Shown: one piece after another, positions 1 to 7,352 of the stretch | How the letters are laid out: each line of letters starts with the position of its first letter | How positions within the stretch are numbered: the stretch's first letter is position 1 | From: RGIG7450 sp045648785 | Lineage (GTDB): Bacteria > Bacillota > Clostridia > RUG12999 | DNA length: 27,168 nt | Direction: 5' to 3' | NCBI GenBank assembly: GCA_045648785.1 | Contig: JAZROP010000009.1 | Location: 1 to 27,168 of the forward strand | Position numbers and translations under genes: made by a program | Notes under the pieces: model-generated | The model's database searches: none | Told to the model about the DNA's origin: nothing | The model's input: the letters and a program-made list of their open reading frames with translations, nothing else

Positions 1-2
1 CC

Positions 3-164
3 TGCGATGTTGGAGTCGATGAGTCATATCACTTTAAAGATATCGGCTGGTGGTGGCTGCATTTGTCAAAAGCGCAACAACCGGAAGAAATTGAAAAATT
101 CAAAAAAGGCGTCAAATTTTTAGGGTTACCCCATAAATATCCAATGCCCGATGAATGGAAATAA
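3..164 (+). CDS. Unrecognised protein, C-terminal end only (5' end outside window)
   Basis: An open frame enters from the left edge and ends at a TAA at 162-164, giving 53 residues. The tail is rich in Trp, Lys and Glu, with a WWW run and a C-terminal PMPDEWK. I do not recognise the family and assign no function. It overlaps the start of the spoIVB remnant that follows, so its end may mark the edge of an inserted or rearranged segment that replaced the front of spoIVB. It could also be a chance open frame, since no start codon is visible. Confidence 0.35.
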   Translation, partial: CDVGVDESYHFKDIGWWWLHLSKAQQPEEIEKFKKGVKFLGLPHKYPMPDEWK

Positions 165-327
165 CAGAACTTGTTGTCCACTATTGACAACAGTGGTGTC
201 GGGTTCACCCATCTTGCAAAATGGCCGAATTGTGGGAGCTGTGACACACGTTTTTGTGAATGATCCAACGAGGGGATACGGCATATTTATTGAGAATATG
301 TTAGCTGAAGCAGAGAAAATTAAATAG
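151..327 (+). pseudogene. spoIVB: Truncated SpoIVB (S55 peptidase), C-terminal remnant
   Basis: From about base 196 the frame reads VSGSPILQNGRIVGAVTHVF, then VNDPTRGYGIFIENMLAEAE and a stop. This is the conserved C-terminus of SpoIVB, the serine peptidase secreted from the forespore that triggers sigma-K activation; the SGSP segment carries the catalytic serine in this family. The PDZ domain and the rest of the peptidase are missing. The same frame has a TAG at 121-123, and the sequence to the left encodes something unrelated in another frame. A small ORF starting at ATG 151 fuses about 15 unrelated residues to the remnant. It cannot be an active protease. A complete copy elsewhere in the genome cannot be excluded. 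Confidence 0.8.
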
Positions 328-331
328 TTTT

Positions 332-366
332 AGTGCTCACTTATATTTTATAGGTGAGCACTTTTA
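332..366 (+). terminator. Rho-independent terminator after the spoIVB remnant
   Basis: A 9-bp perfect stem (AGTGCTCAC with GTGAGCACT) extends through a T-G pair and TATA/TATA to about 14 bp around a TTT loop, followed by a short T run. It begins a few bases after the spoIVB stop codon, as expected for the native terminator of that gene. Confidence 0.85.
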
Positions 367-577
367 TACAGACTTTAAATATAAAAAAAGAGATAATCAT
401 CCTGCACCATATTGTTGAAAAATCGTAGAAAAAAGTTACACTTGTAACAAAGTTTTAGTATAAAACATATGTATTTGGTGTTTATAACCGATTTGCACAG
501 TTCTCAGTTTAAAAAACATCCACCAGATACAGATGAGCGTGCAGGAAATCTTGAACCCTTTGTGTATGCCCCAAAAC
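367..577. other. Non-coding intergenic stretch
   Basis: This stretch lies between the spoIVB terminator and the promoter of the next operon. I see no convincing gene: the only longer frame (from 533) runs across the promoter and into the next gene in the wrong frame. It holds one short perfect inverted repeat, GTTACA-CT-TGTAAC at 435-448, which could be an operator. Confidence 0.5.
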
Positions 578-606
578 TTGACATTTACATATTATTATAG
601 TATAAT
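578..606 (+). promoter_or_regulatory. Sigma-A promoter of the WG-repeat to tatD operon
   Basis: A perfect TTGACA (578-583), a 17-bp spacer and a perfect TATAAT (601-606) lie about 40 bases upstream of the first gene of the run. Both hexamers and the spacing match the housekeeping sigma consensus exactly. Confidence 0.92.
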
Positions 607-647
607 TTATACTGTATATTTATTGCAAATGCGGAGGTGTATATGCT

Positions 648-1856
648 ATGAAACACTGGCCACTGAGGATTGCGATTTTTTCCACAACTTTAGTTTGTAT
701 TGCAGCAATATTTTTTACAGTATTTTTTCTGACAAATCAAAACGGTGAAGAAAAAGAGGTTAAGGTTGCAAGCAATCAGAATTATATTGATGACAAAAAT
801 GCACAGCATGAATATATAATTATTTCTGTTGACGGTAAATATACTTTTGCTAATTTGAAAGGTGAAAGAGTGACTGAGCAGTTTTATGATGTCCTTTCTG
901 TTGCAGACAATGGTATGTTTTACTTTAAACAGGGTGCACAACAGGGATTTATTGGTGAACATCTTCAGCGCATATTTGTAACCGAGGATATTATTTCAAC
1001 CAATGCCAGCGAAGGTTTTGTAATTTACTCTTCAAATAACAAAAAAGGATTTATTAACTTAACAACCGGTGATAAAATTGGTGCAGTTTTTGATGCGGTA
1101 TACGATTTTTCTGAGGGTCTTGCTGCTGTTCAGATGGGCAGTGCAACCGGTTTTATAAATACATCGGGAGAGCTTGTTATTCCTTGTGAATATTCCAATA
1201 ACGCTATTTATCAGTTTAAATCAGGAATGTGCAATGTTATGACAGGTTCACGCGAAGAAGGAACACTTAAAGCATTTTACATAAACAAGACCGGAGCCAG
1301 AATGTTTGGCGAGGAATATGATTACTGTATGCCATACAGTGAAAATCGCGCTTTTGTATGTGTTGACGGAGAATGGTACATTATAGATGAAAAGGGAAAA
1401 AGAGTCAGCGAGCTTTCTTTTGGCCCTTATGAAAAAACTGTTCCTGCAGTTTTCAGCCATGGCAGAGCGGTTGTTGTTATAGATGGGAAATATGGTATGG
1501 TTAATATTGACGGTCAGTTTGTTGTCGAGCCAAAATATGAACATATTTCAGGAATAACCGAAGGCGGTGCAGTATTTAAACAGAACGGTCTATTTGGTTA
1601 TATGAATATAAACGGCTCAATTATAATCACTCCGCGATATGAAAGTCTTAGTAACTTTAAAAATGGACTTGCAGTTTTTTCTAAAGATAATAAATATGGT
1701 GTTGTTGACAGAGCGGCAACGGTGATTGTTAATGCAGAGTATCAGGATATTACACTGCTTGACAATGGACTTATAAAAATTTCACTTAGTAATGGTGGTT
1801 TTTACTATGCGGACAAATACGGACGCATTGTATATGAAGATGAGGACATTGCCTGA
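648..1856 (+). CDS. WG-repeat protein with N-terminal membrane anchor
   Basis: This 402-residue protein starts with a basic N-terminus and a hydrophobic segment at about residues 7-28, which should anchor it in the membrane with the rest outside the cell. From about residue 45 to the C-terminus it is built of WG (beta) repeats: copies of a G-x-Y-G-(F/V)-(I/V)-(N/D) core followed by (I/V)-x-P-x-Y, for example KYGMVNIDGQFVVEPKYE. WG repeats form beta structures usually taken to bind partners; no enzyme motif is visible. The ATG at 648 has GGAGGTG at 633-639. It is first in the run, 24 bases before the site-2 protease gene. Its partner is unknown. Confidence 0.85.
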   Translation: MKHWPLRIAIFSTTLVCIAAIFFTVFFLTNQNGEEKEVKVASNQNYIDDKNAQHEYIIISVDGKYTFANLKGERVTEQFYDVLSVADNGMFYFKQGAQQGFIGEHLQRIFVTEDIISTNASEGFVIYSSNNKKGFINLTTGDKIGAVFDAVYDFSEGLAAVQMGSATGFINTSGELVIPCEYSNNAIYQFKSGMCNVMTGSREEGTLKAFYINKTGARMFGEEYDYCMPYSENRAFVCVDGEWYIIDEKGKRVSELSFGPYEKTVPAVFSHGRAVVVIDGKYGMVNIDGQFVVEPKYEHISGITEGGAVFKQNGLFGYMNINGSIIITPRYESLSNFKNGLAVFSKDNKYGVVDRAATVIVNAEYQDITLLDNGLIKISLSNGGFYYADKYGRIVYEDEDIA

Positions 1857-1880
1857 ACAGAAAAGAGGTATTTTTAATTT

Positions 1881-2531
1881 ATGGATATAATAAGGGGTTT
1901 GCTTATTAAGCTTATGTCCTTGCCATTTATATTTATTTGCCTGACTGTGCATGAGTTTTCTCACGGCTGGATTGCATATCGGCTTGGAGATACAACTGCA
2001 AAGGAAATGGGGAGACTTTCTCTTAATCCGCTGAAACATGTTGACTGGCTTGGGGTGCTTGCCATGTTGCTGTTGGGGTTTGGGTGGGCACAGCCCGTTC
2101 CGGTAAATCCTTACAGGTTTAAAAAAAGTGGTGCAAGAGGAATTGTGTGGGTAAGTCTTGCGGGTCCTTTTTCAAATATTATATTTGCATTTCTGCTTCT
2201 GCTTGCTTGGGAGATTGTTGCAGTTTTTTTACCGACTGTTGCTTTTAATTATTATTTTGCAGGAATAATGAGCAGTATAGTTTCTTTAAATATCGGGCTT
2301 GCAGTTTTTAATCTTATTCCAATACCGCCACTTGACGGGTCAAGGGTGTTGAGTTATCTATTGCCGTACAGTGCAGGTAAGTGGATGGAAAATAACGGCA
2401 ACATCCTGTATATGATACTTCTTCTGGCAGTGTTTACAGGAATGCTCAGCAGAATTATTAACCCTGCGGCAAATATTATTCTGGAAGGGATTGGCTGGCT
2501 GGCACATTTTTTGGTGGGGCTTTTCAGCTGA
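1881..2531 (+). CDS. Site-2 protease family membrane metalloprotease (M50, YwhC type)
   Basis: A 216-residue protein of the short M50 class. The zinc-binding HEFSH motif is at residues 24-28 inside the first membrane segment. The second active-site element NLIPIPPLDG is at 144-153 with its zinc-ligand Asp at 152. Four to five hydrophobic segments are visible and there is no PDZ or CBS domain, which separates it from RseP and SpoIVFB. Such enzymes cleave membrane-embedded substrates; the substrate here is unknown. In Clostridia a gene of this kind commonly precedes scpA, as it does here, 10 bases upstream. The AGAGGT at 1864-1869 supports the start. Confidence 0.9.
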   Translation: MDIIRGLLIKLMSLPFIFICLTVHEFSHGWIAYRLGDTTAKEMGRLSLNPLKHVDWLGVLAMLLLGFGWAQPVPVNPYRFKKSGARGIVWVSLAGPFSNIIFAFLLLLAWEIVAVFLPTVAFNYYFAGIMSSIVSLNIGLAVFNLIPIPPLDGSRVLSYLLPYSAGKWMENNGNILYMILLLAVFTGMLSRIINPAANIILEGIGWLAHFLVGLFS

Positions 2532-2541
2532 TTGAAAGCTT

Positions 2542-3294
2542 ATGGAAGTTACATTTAAAATTAAAGAATTCGAAGGTCCGCTTGACCTGCTTTTGCATCT
2601 TATTCAAAAGAATAAGGTTGAAATAACCGATATACCAATTTCTGAGATAACCGAGCAGTATATGGGATATCTTGAGGAAATGAAAAGGTTTGACATAGAA
2701 GTAACAGGTGATTTTCTGGTTATGGCGGCGACGCTTTTGTATATTAAATCCCGTCTGCTTCTGCCAAAACAAAAGGACGAGGAAGATGGCGAAGACCCAA
2801 GAACAGAACTTGTTGACAGACTTATTGAATATGCAAAATATAAAGAGGCGGTTGAATTTTTAAGTCCCCGTCAGGAAACGGGAAAGTTTTATTTTGATAA
2901 GGGACCTGAAAAAATTGAACTGCCTAAAGTAAGATATATTGATATGCAGTTTCCGGTTTCACTGCTTTTTGAGGCATTTGCAAATGTGATGGAAAATCAT
3001 GAGCTTAAAAAGCCGGTTAAAAAAGAGGCGTTTGATGTAATTGTCCGACGGGAGATTGTAAGCGTTTCGGACAGAATAAAATATATTAGACAGAATTTTA
3101 CAGGTAAAAAAGATATTTGTTTTGAGGATTTCTTTCGAGATGTTACAACTCGGGCACAGGCGGTTTCCACATTTTTAGCGGTGCTTGAGCTGCTCTCGCA
3201 TGGGAATCTGACACTCGAGAGTGAAGAAAATGGTTTAATATTTAGTTTAAGTGGTGAAGATAATGAATTTAACTGGACTGGCAGCGACTATTGA
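2542..3294 (+). CDS. scpA: Segregation and condensation protein A
   Basis: A 250-residue kleisin subunit of the SMC-ScpA-ScpB condensin, which compacts and separates replicated chromosomes. The N-terminus has the family signature FEGPLDLLLHLIQKNKVEI (residues 10-28), followed by DIPISEITEQY and a middle segment rich in acidic residues. The C-terminal part (about 165-240) is the winged helix that contacts the SMC head. No good SD precedes the ATG at 2542, so translation is probably coupled to the protease gene ending 10 bases upstream. It overlaps scpB by 32 bases, keeping the two partners in stoichiometric expression. Confidence 0.96.
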   Translation: MEVTFKIKEFEGPLDLLLHLIQKNKVEITDIPISEITEQYMGYLEEMKRFDIEVTGDFLVMAATLLYIKSRLLLPKQKDEEDGEDPRTELVDRLIEYAKYKEAVEFLSPRQETGKFYFDKGPEKIELPKVRYIDMQFPVSLLFEAFANVMENHELKKPVKKEAFDVIVRREIVSVSDRIKYIRQNFTGKKDICFEDFFRDVTTRAQAVSTFLAVLELLSHGNLTLESEENGLIFSLSGEDNEFNWTGSDY

Positions 3295-3802
3295 GGCACT
3301 TTTGTTTGCAGCGGGAAAACCGCTTGAAGTGTCCGAAATTGCTGAAATCACAGAAGCATCAGAAATTAATATACTTGAAGCATTAAAGGATTTAAAGACA
3401 AGACTTGATGAAAATGAAAGTGGTATTTGCCTTTTAAAACTTGGAGATGCATATCAACTTACAACTAAACCGGAATATTATGATTATATGGTAAAAATGG
3501 CGGCACCGGCACAGAAAAGTATGCTGTCGGGTGCAGCTCTTGAAACACTTTCGATTGTTGCATATAATCAGCCGGTTACGAGGTCAAGCGTGGAATTTAT
3601 CCGTGGAGTTAACAGCGACAGCGCTATTAATCGTCTTGTAGAACGAGGACTTATAGAAGAGTGTGGCAGACTTGATACGCCAGGCAAGCCTCTTATTTAC
3701 CGGACAACCCCGGAGTTTTTAAAAAGTTTTGGTATTTCGTCGCTGGACGAACTGCCTGATATAAGTAACATACCTATCCAAATGTCCTTTTATGATGTTT
3801 AA
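3263..3802 (+). CDS. scpB: Segregation and condensation protein B
   Basis: Partner of ScpA in the SMC condensin complex. The protein has two winged-helix domains: the first starts with IEALLFAAGKPLEVSEIAEI, the second contains the family-typical ETLSIVAYNQPVTRSSVEFI and RGVNSDSAINRLVERGLIEE. I prefer the ATG at 3263 (179 residues) to the in-frame GTG at 3251, because GGTGAA lies at a suitable distance from the ATG and family members usually begin this close to the first helix. It lies within the end of scpA, so translation is likely coupled. Confidence 0.95.
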   Translation: MNLTGLAATIEALLFAAGKPLEVSEIAEITEASEINILEALKDLKTRLDENESGICLLKLGDAYQLTTKPEYYDYMVKMAAPAQKSMLSGAALETLSIVAYNQPVTRSSVEFIRGVNSDSAINRLVERGLIEECGRLDTPGKPLIYRTTPEFLKSFGISSLDELPDISNIPIQMSFYDV

Positions 3803-3814
3803 GAGGGGATAATA

Positions 3815-4411
3815 TTGAAAATAGTTTTAGCAACAATTATATTTTTATTGTTTCTTTTGTTTTTCGGTGTGAAGATTGTTTTTAACATAAGCTTGAGGAA
3901 TTTTGATTTTTCGGCCAAAGTTGTGATTAAATTTCCTTTTTCAAAAGAAATTTATCCGGGACACCGTAAGAAAAAGAAAAGAGCAGCAAAGGACTCAAAC
4001 AGCAAAAAATCTGCAAAAAAAATAGACCTTGAAACTATAAAAAAGCTGAAAAACCCGGTTACTGTGGTTATTTCCGCTATATGCGGTATAATAAAAAAGT
4101 ATTGCAGGGTTTTAAAACTAGAAACAAAAATTTTGTCTGCGCTTGAGGACCCGATGGAAAACGGAATCGCGTTTGGCATTATAAGCGGAGTTTTTAATGT
4201 TATGACGCTCGTTTTAAAAGAGCAATGCGGAATTAAAAAAACAGAGCTTGAAATTTTAAGCGACTTTGACAGTGGCGAAGGACTGATTTTTGAAATGGGT
4301 GGCATGATTAAAGTTAGACCGGTTTTGATGCTGTGTGCGATTGTTTTTAACAAAAAGCTTATTAGAGAAATAAAAAATATATCAGATATACTTAAAAGGG
4401 AGGAAAATTAA
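3815..4411 (+). CDS. DUF2953 membrane-associated protein, YtfI-like
   Basis: A 198-residue protein with one N-terminal hydrophobic segment (residues 2-22), a strongly basic linker (about 48-68, HRKKKKRAAK) and a C-terminal part matching the DUF2953 pattern. Function is unknown. In Bacillus subtilis the corresponding gene ytfI sits directly before ytfJ (gerW), and the same order is kept here with one base between the genes. That linkage suggests a role connected to sporulation or the spore envelope, which is inference. The start is a TTG at 3815 with GAGGGG at 3803-3808; no in-frame ATG lies nearby. Confidence 0.75.
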   Translation: MKIVLATIIFLLFLLFFGVKIVFNISLRNFDFSAKVVIKFPFSKEIYPGHRKKKKRAAKDSNSKKSAKKIDLETIKKLKNPVTVVISAICGIIKKYCRVLKLETKILSALEDPMENGIAFGIISGVFNVMTLVLKEQCGIKKTELEILSDFDSGEGLIFEMGGMIKVRPVLMLCAIVFNKKLIREIKNISDILKREEN

Positions 4412-4412
4412 A

Positions 4413-4808
4413 ATGGCTGAAAATTTAAATGAACTTGTAAAAAATGCGCTTGGTTCAATCAAGGGTATGGTTGATGTTAGTACGGTTGTCGGTGAAGCGA
4501 TAACCACTCCCGACGGAACAATGGTAATTCCTGTTACGCAGGTTTCCTGTGGATTTGGTGCAGGAGGAACAGATGTTGCCACAAGCAAGCTTAGTCCGAG
4601 CGGACAGTATCCGTTTGGTGGCGGCAGCGGTGGTGGCGTAAAAGTAAAACCGATAGCATTTCTTGTTATTGCGGGAGAAAAAGTGAGACTTATTCCGGTA
4701 TCACCGTCAGGTGAACACCCGGTAGAAAAACTCGTGGAAATGCTTCCGGAGGCTTTTGAAAAGGTAAATAGTTTTATTAAAAAGAAAAAGCAGGAAAAGG
4801 CAGAGTAA
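4413..4808 (+). CDS. gerW: GerW family sporulation protein (YtfJ)
   Basis: A 131-residue member of the YtfJ/GerW family, forespore proteins involved in germination in Bacillus. Visible hallmarks are VVGEAITTPDGTMVIPVTQV, a glycine-rich centre (GFGAGGTD and FGGGSGGGVKVKPIAFLVI) and a C-terminal basic tail (KKKKQEK). The length is normal. SD AGGGAGG at 4397-4403 lies 9 bases before the ATG. It sits between the DUF2953 gene and the carboxypeptidase gene. It is intact although spoIVB nearby is not. Confidence 0.92.
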   Translation: MAENLNELVKNALGSIKGMVDVSTVVGEAITTPDGTMVIPVTQVSCGFGAGGTDVATSKLSPSGQYPFGGGSGGGVKVKPIAFLVIAGEKVRLIPVSPSGEHPVEKLVEMLPEAFEKVNSFIKKKKQEKAE

Positions 4809-4825
4809 TAAATAAGAAAGGATTC

Positions 4826-4859
4826 TTCATATAATATCAATAGATTTTTATATGAGGAG
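4826..4859 (+). promoter_or_regulatory. Hairpin abutting the carboxypeptidase ribosome binding site
   Basis: CATATAA at 4828-4834 pairs with TTATATG at 4848-4854, with one or two further weak pairs at the base. The 3' arm ends directly before the GGAG of the SD. It could modulate translation of the downstream gene, but the stem is AT-only and may be incidental. Confidence 0.3.
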
Positions 4860-4868
4860 TAAAGAAGT

Positions 4869-5999
4869 ATGCGGAAAAAACTCACGGCAATTATTCTGCT
4901 GATGATTAATCTGTTTTCTGCCGGCGCGGCAGTAGCAGCATATGATATAACACCATCTGCAAAATCGGCAGTGATGATAGATGCGGCATCGGGAGTGGTT
5001 TTATACAGCAAAAACCCGAATGAGAGACTTGGCATGGCAAGTACAACCAAGATTATGACAGGGATACTTGCACTGGAGTATGGTAACTTAAACGATGTTT
5101 ATACAGTTTCGCCAACTGGAGAATGGGTAGAGGGGTCGAGCATATACCTTAACCCAGGTGAAAAAATCACCATGGAAACTCTTCTTTACGGGCTTTTGCT
5201 AAAATCCGGAAATGATGCAGCGGTGGCGATTGCAAACCATATTTCGGGAAGCGAGCAAGCGTTTGTTAAGCTTATGAACGATAAAGCTGCGGAGCTTGGA
5301 CTTGAGAATACACATTTTGCAAATCCTCACGGTCTATATGCAGAGGCACATTATACTACTGCATACGAGCTTGCAAAGCTTGCGGCATATGCTATGCAAA
5401 ATCCTGTATTTGCCCGGATAGTTAACACGGCTCAGTATAAAGAGGAACCTGTTGAGGACAGAGACGGAAGAGTTATAAATAATGCCAATAAGCTTATTTC
5501 GATGTATGCAGAGGCGGACGGGATTAAACCGGGGTACACACCTGAAACAGGTAGAACACTTGTAGGCTCAGCATCAAAAAATGGAATCAGAGTTATTACC
5601 GTAACGCTTGACTGCAGCGATGACTGGAATGAGCACAAGGCAATGTTTGACTATGCTTTCAGCAATTTTGAGCAGAAAACACTTCTGAAAAAAGGAGACA
5701 GCTTAGGCACATACAGGGTTAAAAACGGCAACTATAACGAGGTTGGCGTTATAATAGATAAAGATATTACAATGCTTGTCGATAAAAACGGCAAGAAAAA
5801 TTATGAAATAGAAATGAAATCGGAATATCTGACGGCTCCGGTAACCGAAGGACAGCTTGTCGGTAATGCAAGGATTTGTTTTGATGACGGTGCTGTCCAT
5901 GAGGTAAGCCTTATTGCAAACAGCGATGTTCCGGTCAGAGAGAAAAACTTTTTTAAAGTTATCTGGCAACTGTTTCTTGCTTTATTTGGAATGGAATGA
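4869..5999 (+). CDS. dacF: D-alanyl-D-alanine carboxypeptidase, DacF/PBP5 type (S11)
   Basis: A 376-residue penicillin-binding protein that trims the terminal D-Ala of peptidoglycan stem peptides. It has a signal peptide (residues 1-24, AVA before the cleavage site). The active-site motifs are S58-T-T-K61 (SxxK) and S113-G-N115 (SxN); the third motif reads K220-P-G222 where KTG is usual. A C-terminal beta domain ends in a hydrophobic, probably amphipathic anchor (FFKVIWQLFLALFG). The SD is TGAGGAG ahead of ATG 4869. Position after gerW suggests the spore-associated DacF rather than vegetative DacA, but the symbol rests on context. The KPG variant is the one odd point. Confidence 0.88.
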   Translation: MRKKLTAIILLMINLFSAGAAVAAYDITPSAKSAVMIDAASGVVLYSKNPNERLGMASTTKIMTGILALEYGNLNDVYTVSPTGEWVEGSSIYLNPGEKITMETLLYGLLLKSGNDAAVAIANHISGSEQAFVKLMNDKAAELGLENTHFANPHGLYAEAHYTTAYELAKLAAYAMQNPVFARIVNTAQYKEEPVEDRDGRVINNANKLISMYAEADGIKPGYTPETGRTLVGSASKNGIRVITVTLDCSDDWNEHKAMFDYAFSNFEQKTLLKKGDSLGTYRVKNGNYNEVGVIIDKDITMLVDKNGKKNYEIEMKSEYLTAPVTEGQLVGNARICFDDGAVHEVSLIANSDVPVREKNFFKVIWQLFLALFGME

Positions 6000-6006
6000 T
6001 TAGACA

Positions 6007-6726
6007 ATGAACGAACTTGTAAGATTACAGAAATATATCGCATCGGCAGGAATTTGTTCTCGCAGAAAGGCGGAAGAATTAATATCTGCAGGCAAGGTTA
6101 AGGTGAATGGCGAATATGTAACTGAGCTTGGAACCAAAGTTGACCCAGAGACCGATTCGGTTGAGGTTGAGGGAAAGCTTATTGGCAACGGCGGTAAAAA
6201 ATATTATATTATGCTTAATAAGCCGGCAGGTTATATTACCACCACTGCAGATACACATGACAGACCGACAGTTATGAATCTTGTTTCGGATATAAAAGCA
6301 AGAATATATCCGGTGGGTAGGCTTGATGCAGATACCGAAGGACTGCTTTTAATGACCAACGACGGTGATTTTGCGAATGCAGTAATTCACCCGTCGAAAA
6401 AACATGAAAAGGTATATATAGCTGAGGTTAAAGGACTACCAATGCTTGAAACTATAAAGATGCTTAAACGAGGAGTTGATACGGGTGAGTATATAACAAA
6501 ACCCGCACAGGTTGAGCTTATAAAAGGCAACCAAAGCAGTTCGACTTTAAAAATTGGCATTACAGAGGGTAAAAAAAGACAGGTAAGGTTAATGTGTGAA
6601 ACTGTGGGACATCCGGTTTTAGCATTAAAGCGGGTGGAAATAGGTCCGCTGATGCTTGGAAACTTGCCCAAGGGAAAATGGCGACATCTCAGAAAGGAAG
6701 AAATAGATAGATTATGTTCAAGATAA
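6007..6726 (+). CDS. rluB: 23S rRNA pseudouridine synthase, RsuA/RluB family
   Basis: A 239-residue enzyme that isomerises a uridine in large-subunit rRNA. An N-terminal S4 RNA-binding domain (residues 4-60, LQKYIASAGICSRRKAEELI) precedes the catalytic domain. That domain has the signature G104-R-L-D107, where D107 is the expected catalytic Asp, followed by ADTEGLLLMTNDGD. The segment GKKRQVRLMCETVGHPVLAL is also typical. It follows the carboxypeptidase by 7 bases, as is common in Clostridia. RluB is assigned over RsuA or RluE by context and overall similarity; the exact target base cannot be read from sequence. Confidence 0.9.
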   Translation: MNELVRLQKYIASAGICSRRKAEELISAGKVKVNGEYVTELGTKVDPETDSVEVEGKLIGNGGKKYYIMLNKPAGYITTTADTHDRPTVMNLVSDIKARIYPVGRLDADTEGLLLMTNDGDFANAVIHPSKKHEKVYIAEVKGLPMLETIKMLKRGVDTGEYITKPAQVELIKGNQSSSTLKIGITEGKKRQVRLMCETVGHPVLALKRVEIGPLMLGNLPKGKWRHLRKEEIDRLCSR

Positions 6727-7076
6727 CACCGGTATTGCCGGAGGATACAAAAAAAACTATAGAGTATTTAAATACGCAAAAAAACGGTATTATTCTTGCC
6801 TGCTACGAGGAGGAAGGAATAACGGGAGCGGTTAGTTTCGAAATTGATGGTGATGAAGCGTTTCTTGATGTTTTAAAGTCGGACAAGCCGATTATGGAAG
6901 AGGTAATATTAAAAGCGGCAATGAATTTTCTTGAGGTGCATGGAATTTATAATTTCTATCTGCCGGAAGAAAAAGACCTTTATCAACTGCTGGATTTCAA
7001 AAAGACTGACCGGCAGGGGTATAAAATGTATGTAAATATCGATGGATATTTTGATACACATAAATGTCACAGCTAA
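6714..7076 (+). CDS. Small hypothetical protein with a GNAT-like layout
   Basis: A 120-residue protein overlapping the end of the pseudouridine synthase gene by 13 bases. The order of elements resembles the C-terminal half of a GNAT acetyltransferase: a beta pair (ITGAVSFEIDGDEAFLDVL), a long helix after KPIMEEVILKAAMNFLE, then LYQLLDFKKTD and a final strand. The acetyl-CoA-binding R/Q-x-x-G-x-G/A loop is not present; the corresponding position reads SDKPIM. It is therefore either a degenerate non-catalytic GNAT or an unrelated fold. AAAGGAAG about 14 bases before ATG 6714 is the likely SD. No function is assigned. Confidence 0.7.
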   Translation: MFKITPVLPEDTKKTIEYLNTQKNGIILACYEEEGITGAVSFEIDGDEAFLDVLKSDKPIMEEVILKAAMNFLEVHGIYNFYLPEEKDLYQLLDFKKTDRQGYKMYVNIDGYFDTHKCHS

Positions 7077-7091
7077 AGGGGGATAATGACA

Positions 7092-7337
7092 ATGAGTGAA
7101 ACAATTTGGTACAATGATGAAAACGAGAGAAAAAGCAGGGTTGAAACCGTAATGTCTCAGATTTATGATGCATTAAAGGAAAAAGGTTATGACCCGGTAA
7201 GCCAGATAGTTGGATATATTCTTTCGGGCGACCCGACATATATCACCAGCCATAACGGTGCGAGATCTCTTATAACAAAGGTTGAAACAGATGAAATCTT
7301 AGAGGAACTTGTAAAGCATTATCTGACTAAATTTTAA
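7092..7337 (+). CDS. ireB: IreB family regulatory phosphoprotein (UPF0297)
   Basis: A small protein of about 81 residues with the family core GYDPVSQIVGYILSGDPTYI followed by TSHNGARSLITKVETDEILE. In Enterococcus, IreB is phosphorylated on N-terminal threonines by the PASTA kinase IreK and affects cephalosporin resistance through cell-wall precursor synthesis. A Thr is present near the N-terminus (T4). Two starts are possible. I prefer ATG 7092 because the SD (AAAGGGGGA, 7075-7083) lies about 9 bases from it and only 3 from ATG 7086. The gene directly precedes murD here; in many Firmicutes it is linked to alaS and ruvX instead. Confidence 0.9.
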   Translation: MSETIWYNDENERKSRVETVMSQIYDALKEKGYDPVSQIVGYILSGDPTYITSHNGARSLITKVETDEILEELVKHYLTKF

Positions 7338-7352
7338 ACCGGGTGAATTTAA

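Noticed and set aside
172..192. Inverted repeat TGTTGTC...GACAACA near the spoIVB break
   Set aside because: Only 7 bp with a 7-base loop, no duplicate end, transposase or target-site repeat in the window; not enough to call a mobile-element end.
533..748. 71-residue open frame upstream of the WG-repeat gene
   Set aside because: It spans the consensus promoter and overlaps the real gene in another frame; no SD and no family resemblance.
4803..4834. Possible forespore sigma-F/sigma-G promoter before the carboxypeptidase
   Set aside because: CATATAA resembles a sigma-G -10, but no matching -35 lies at a proper distance and the gene can be read from upstream.
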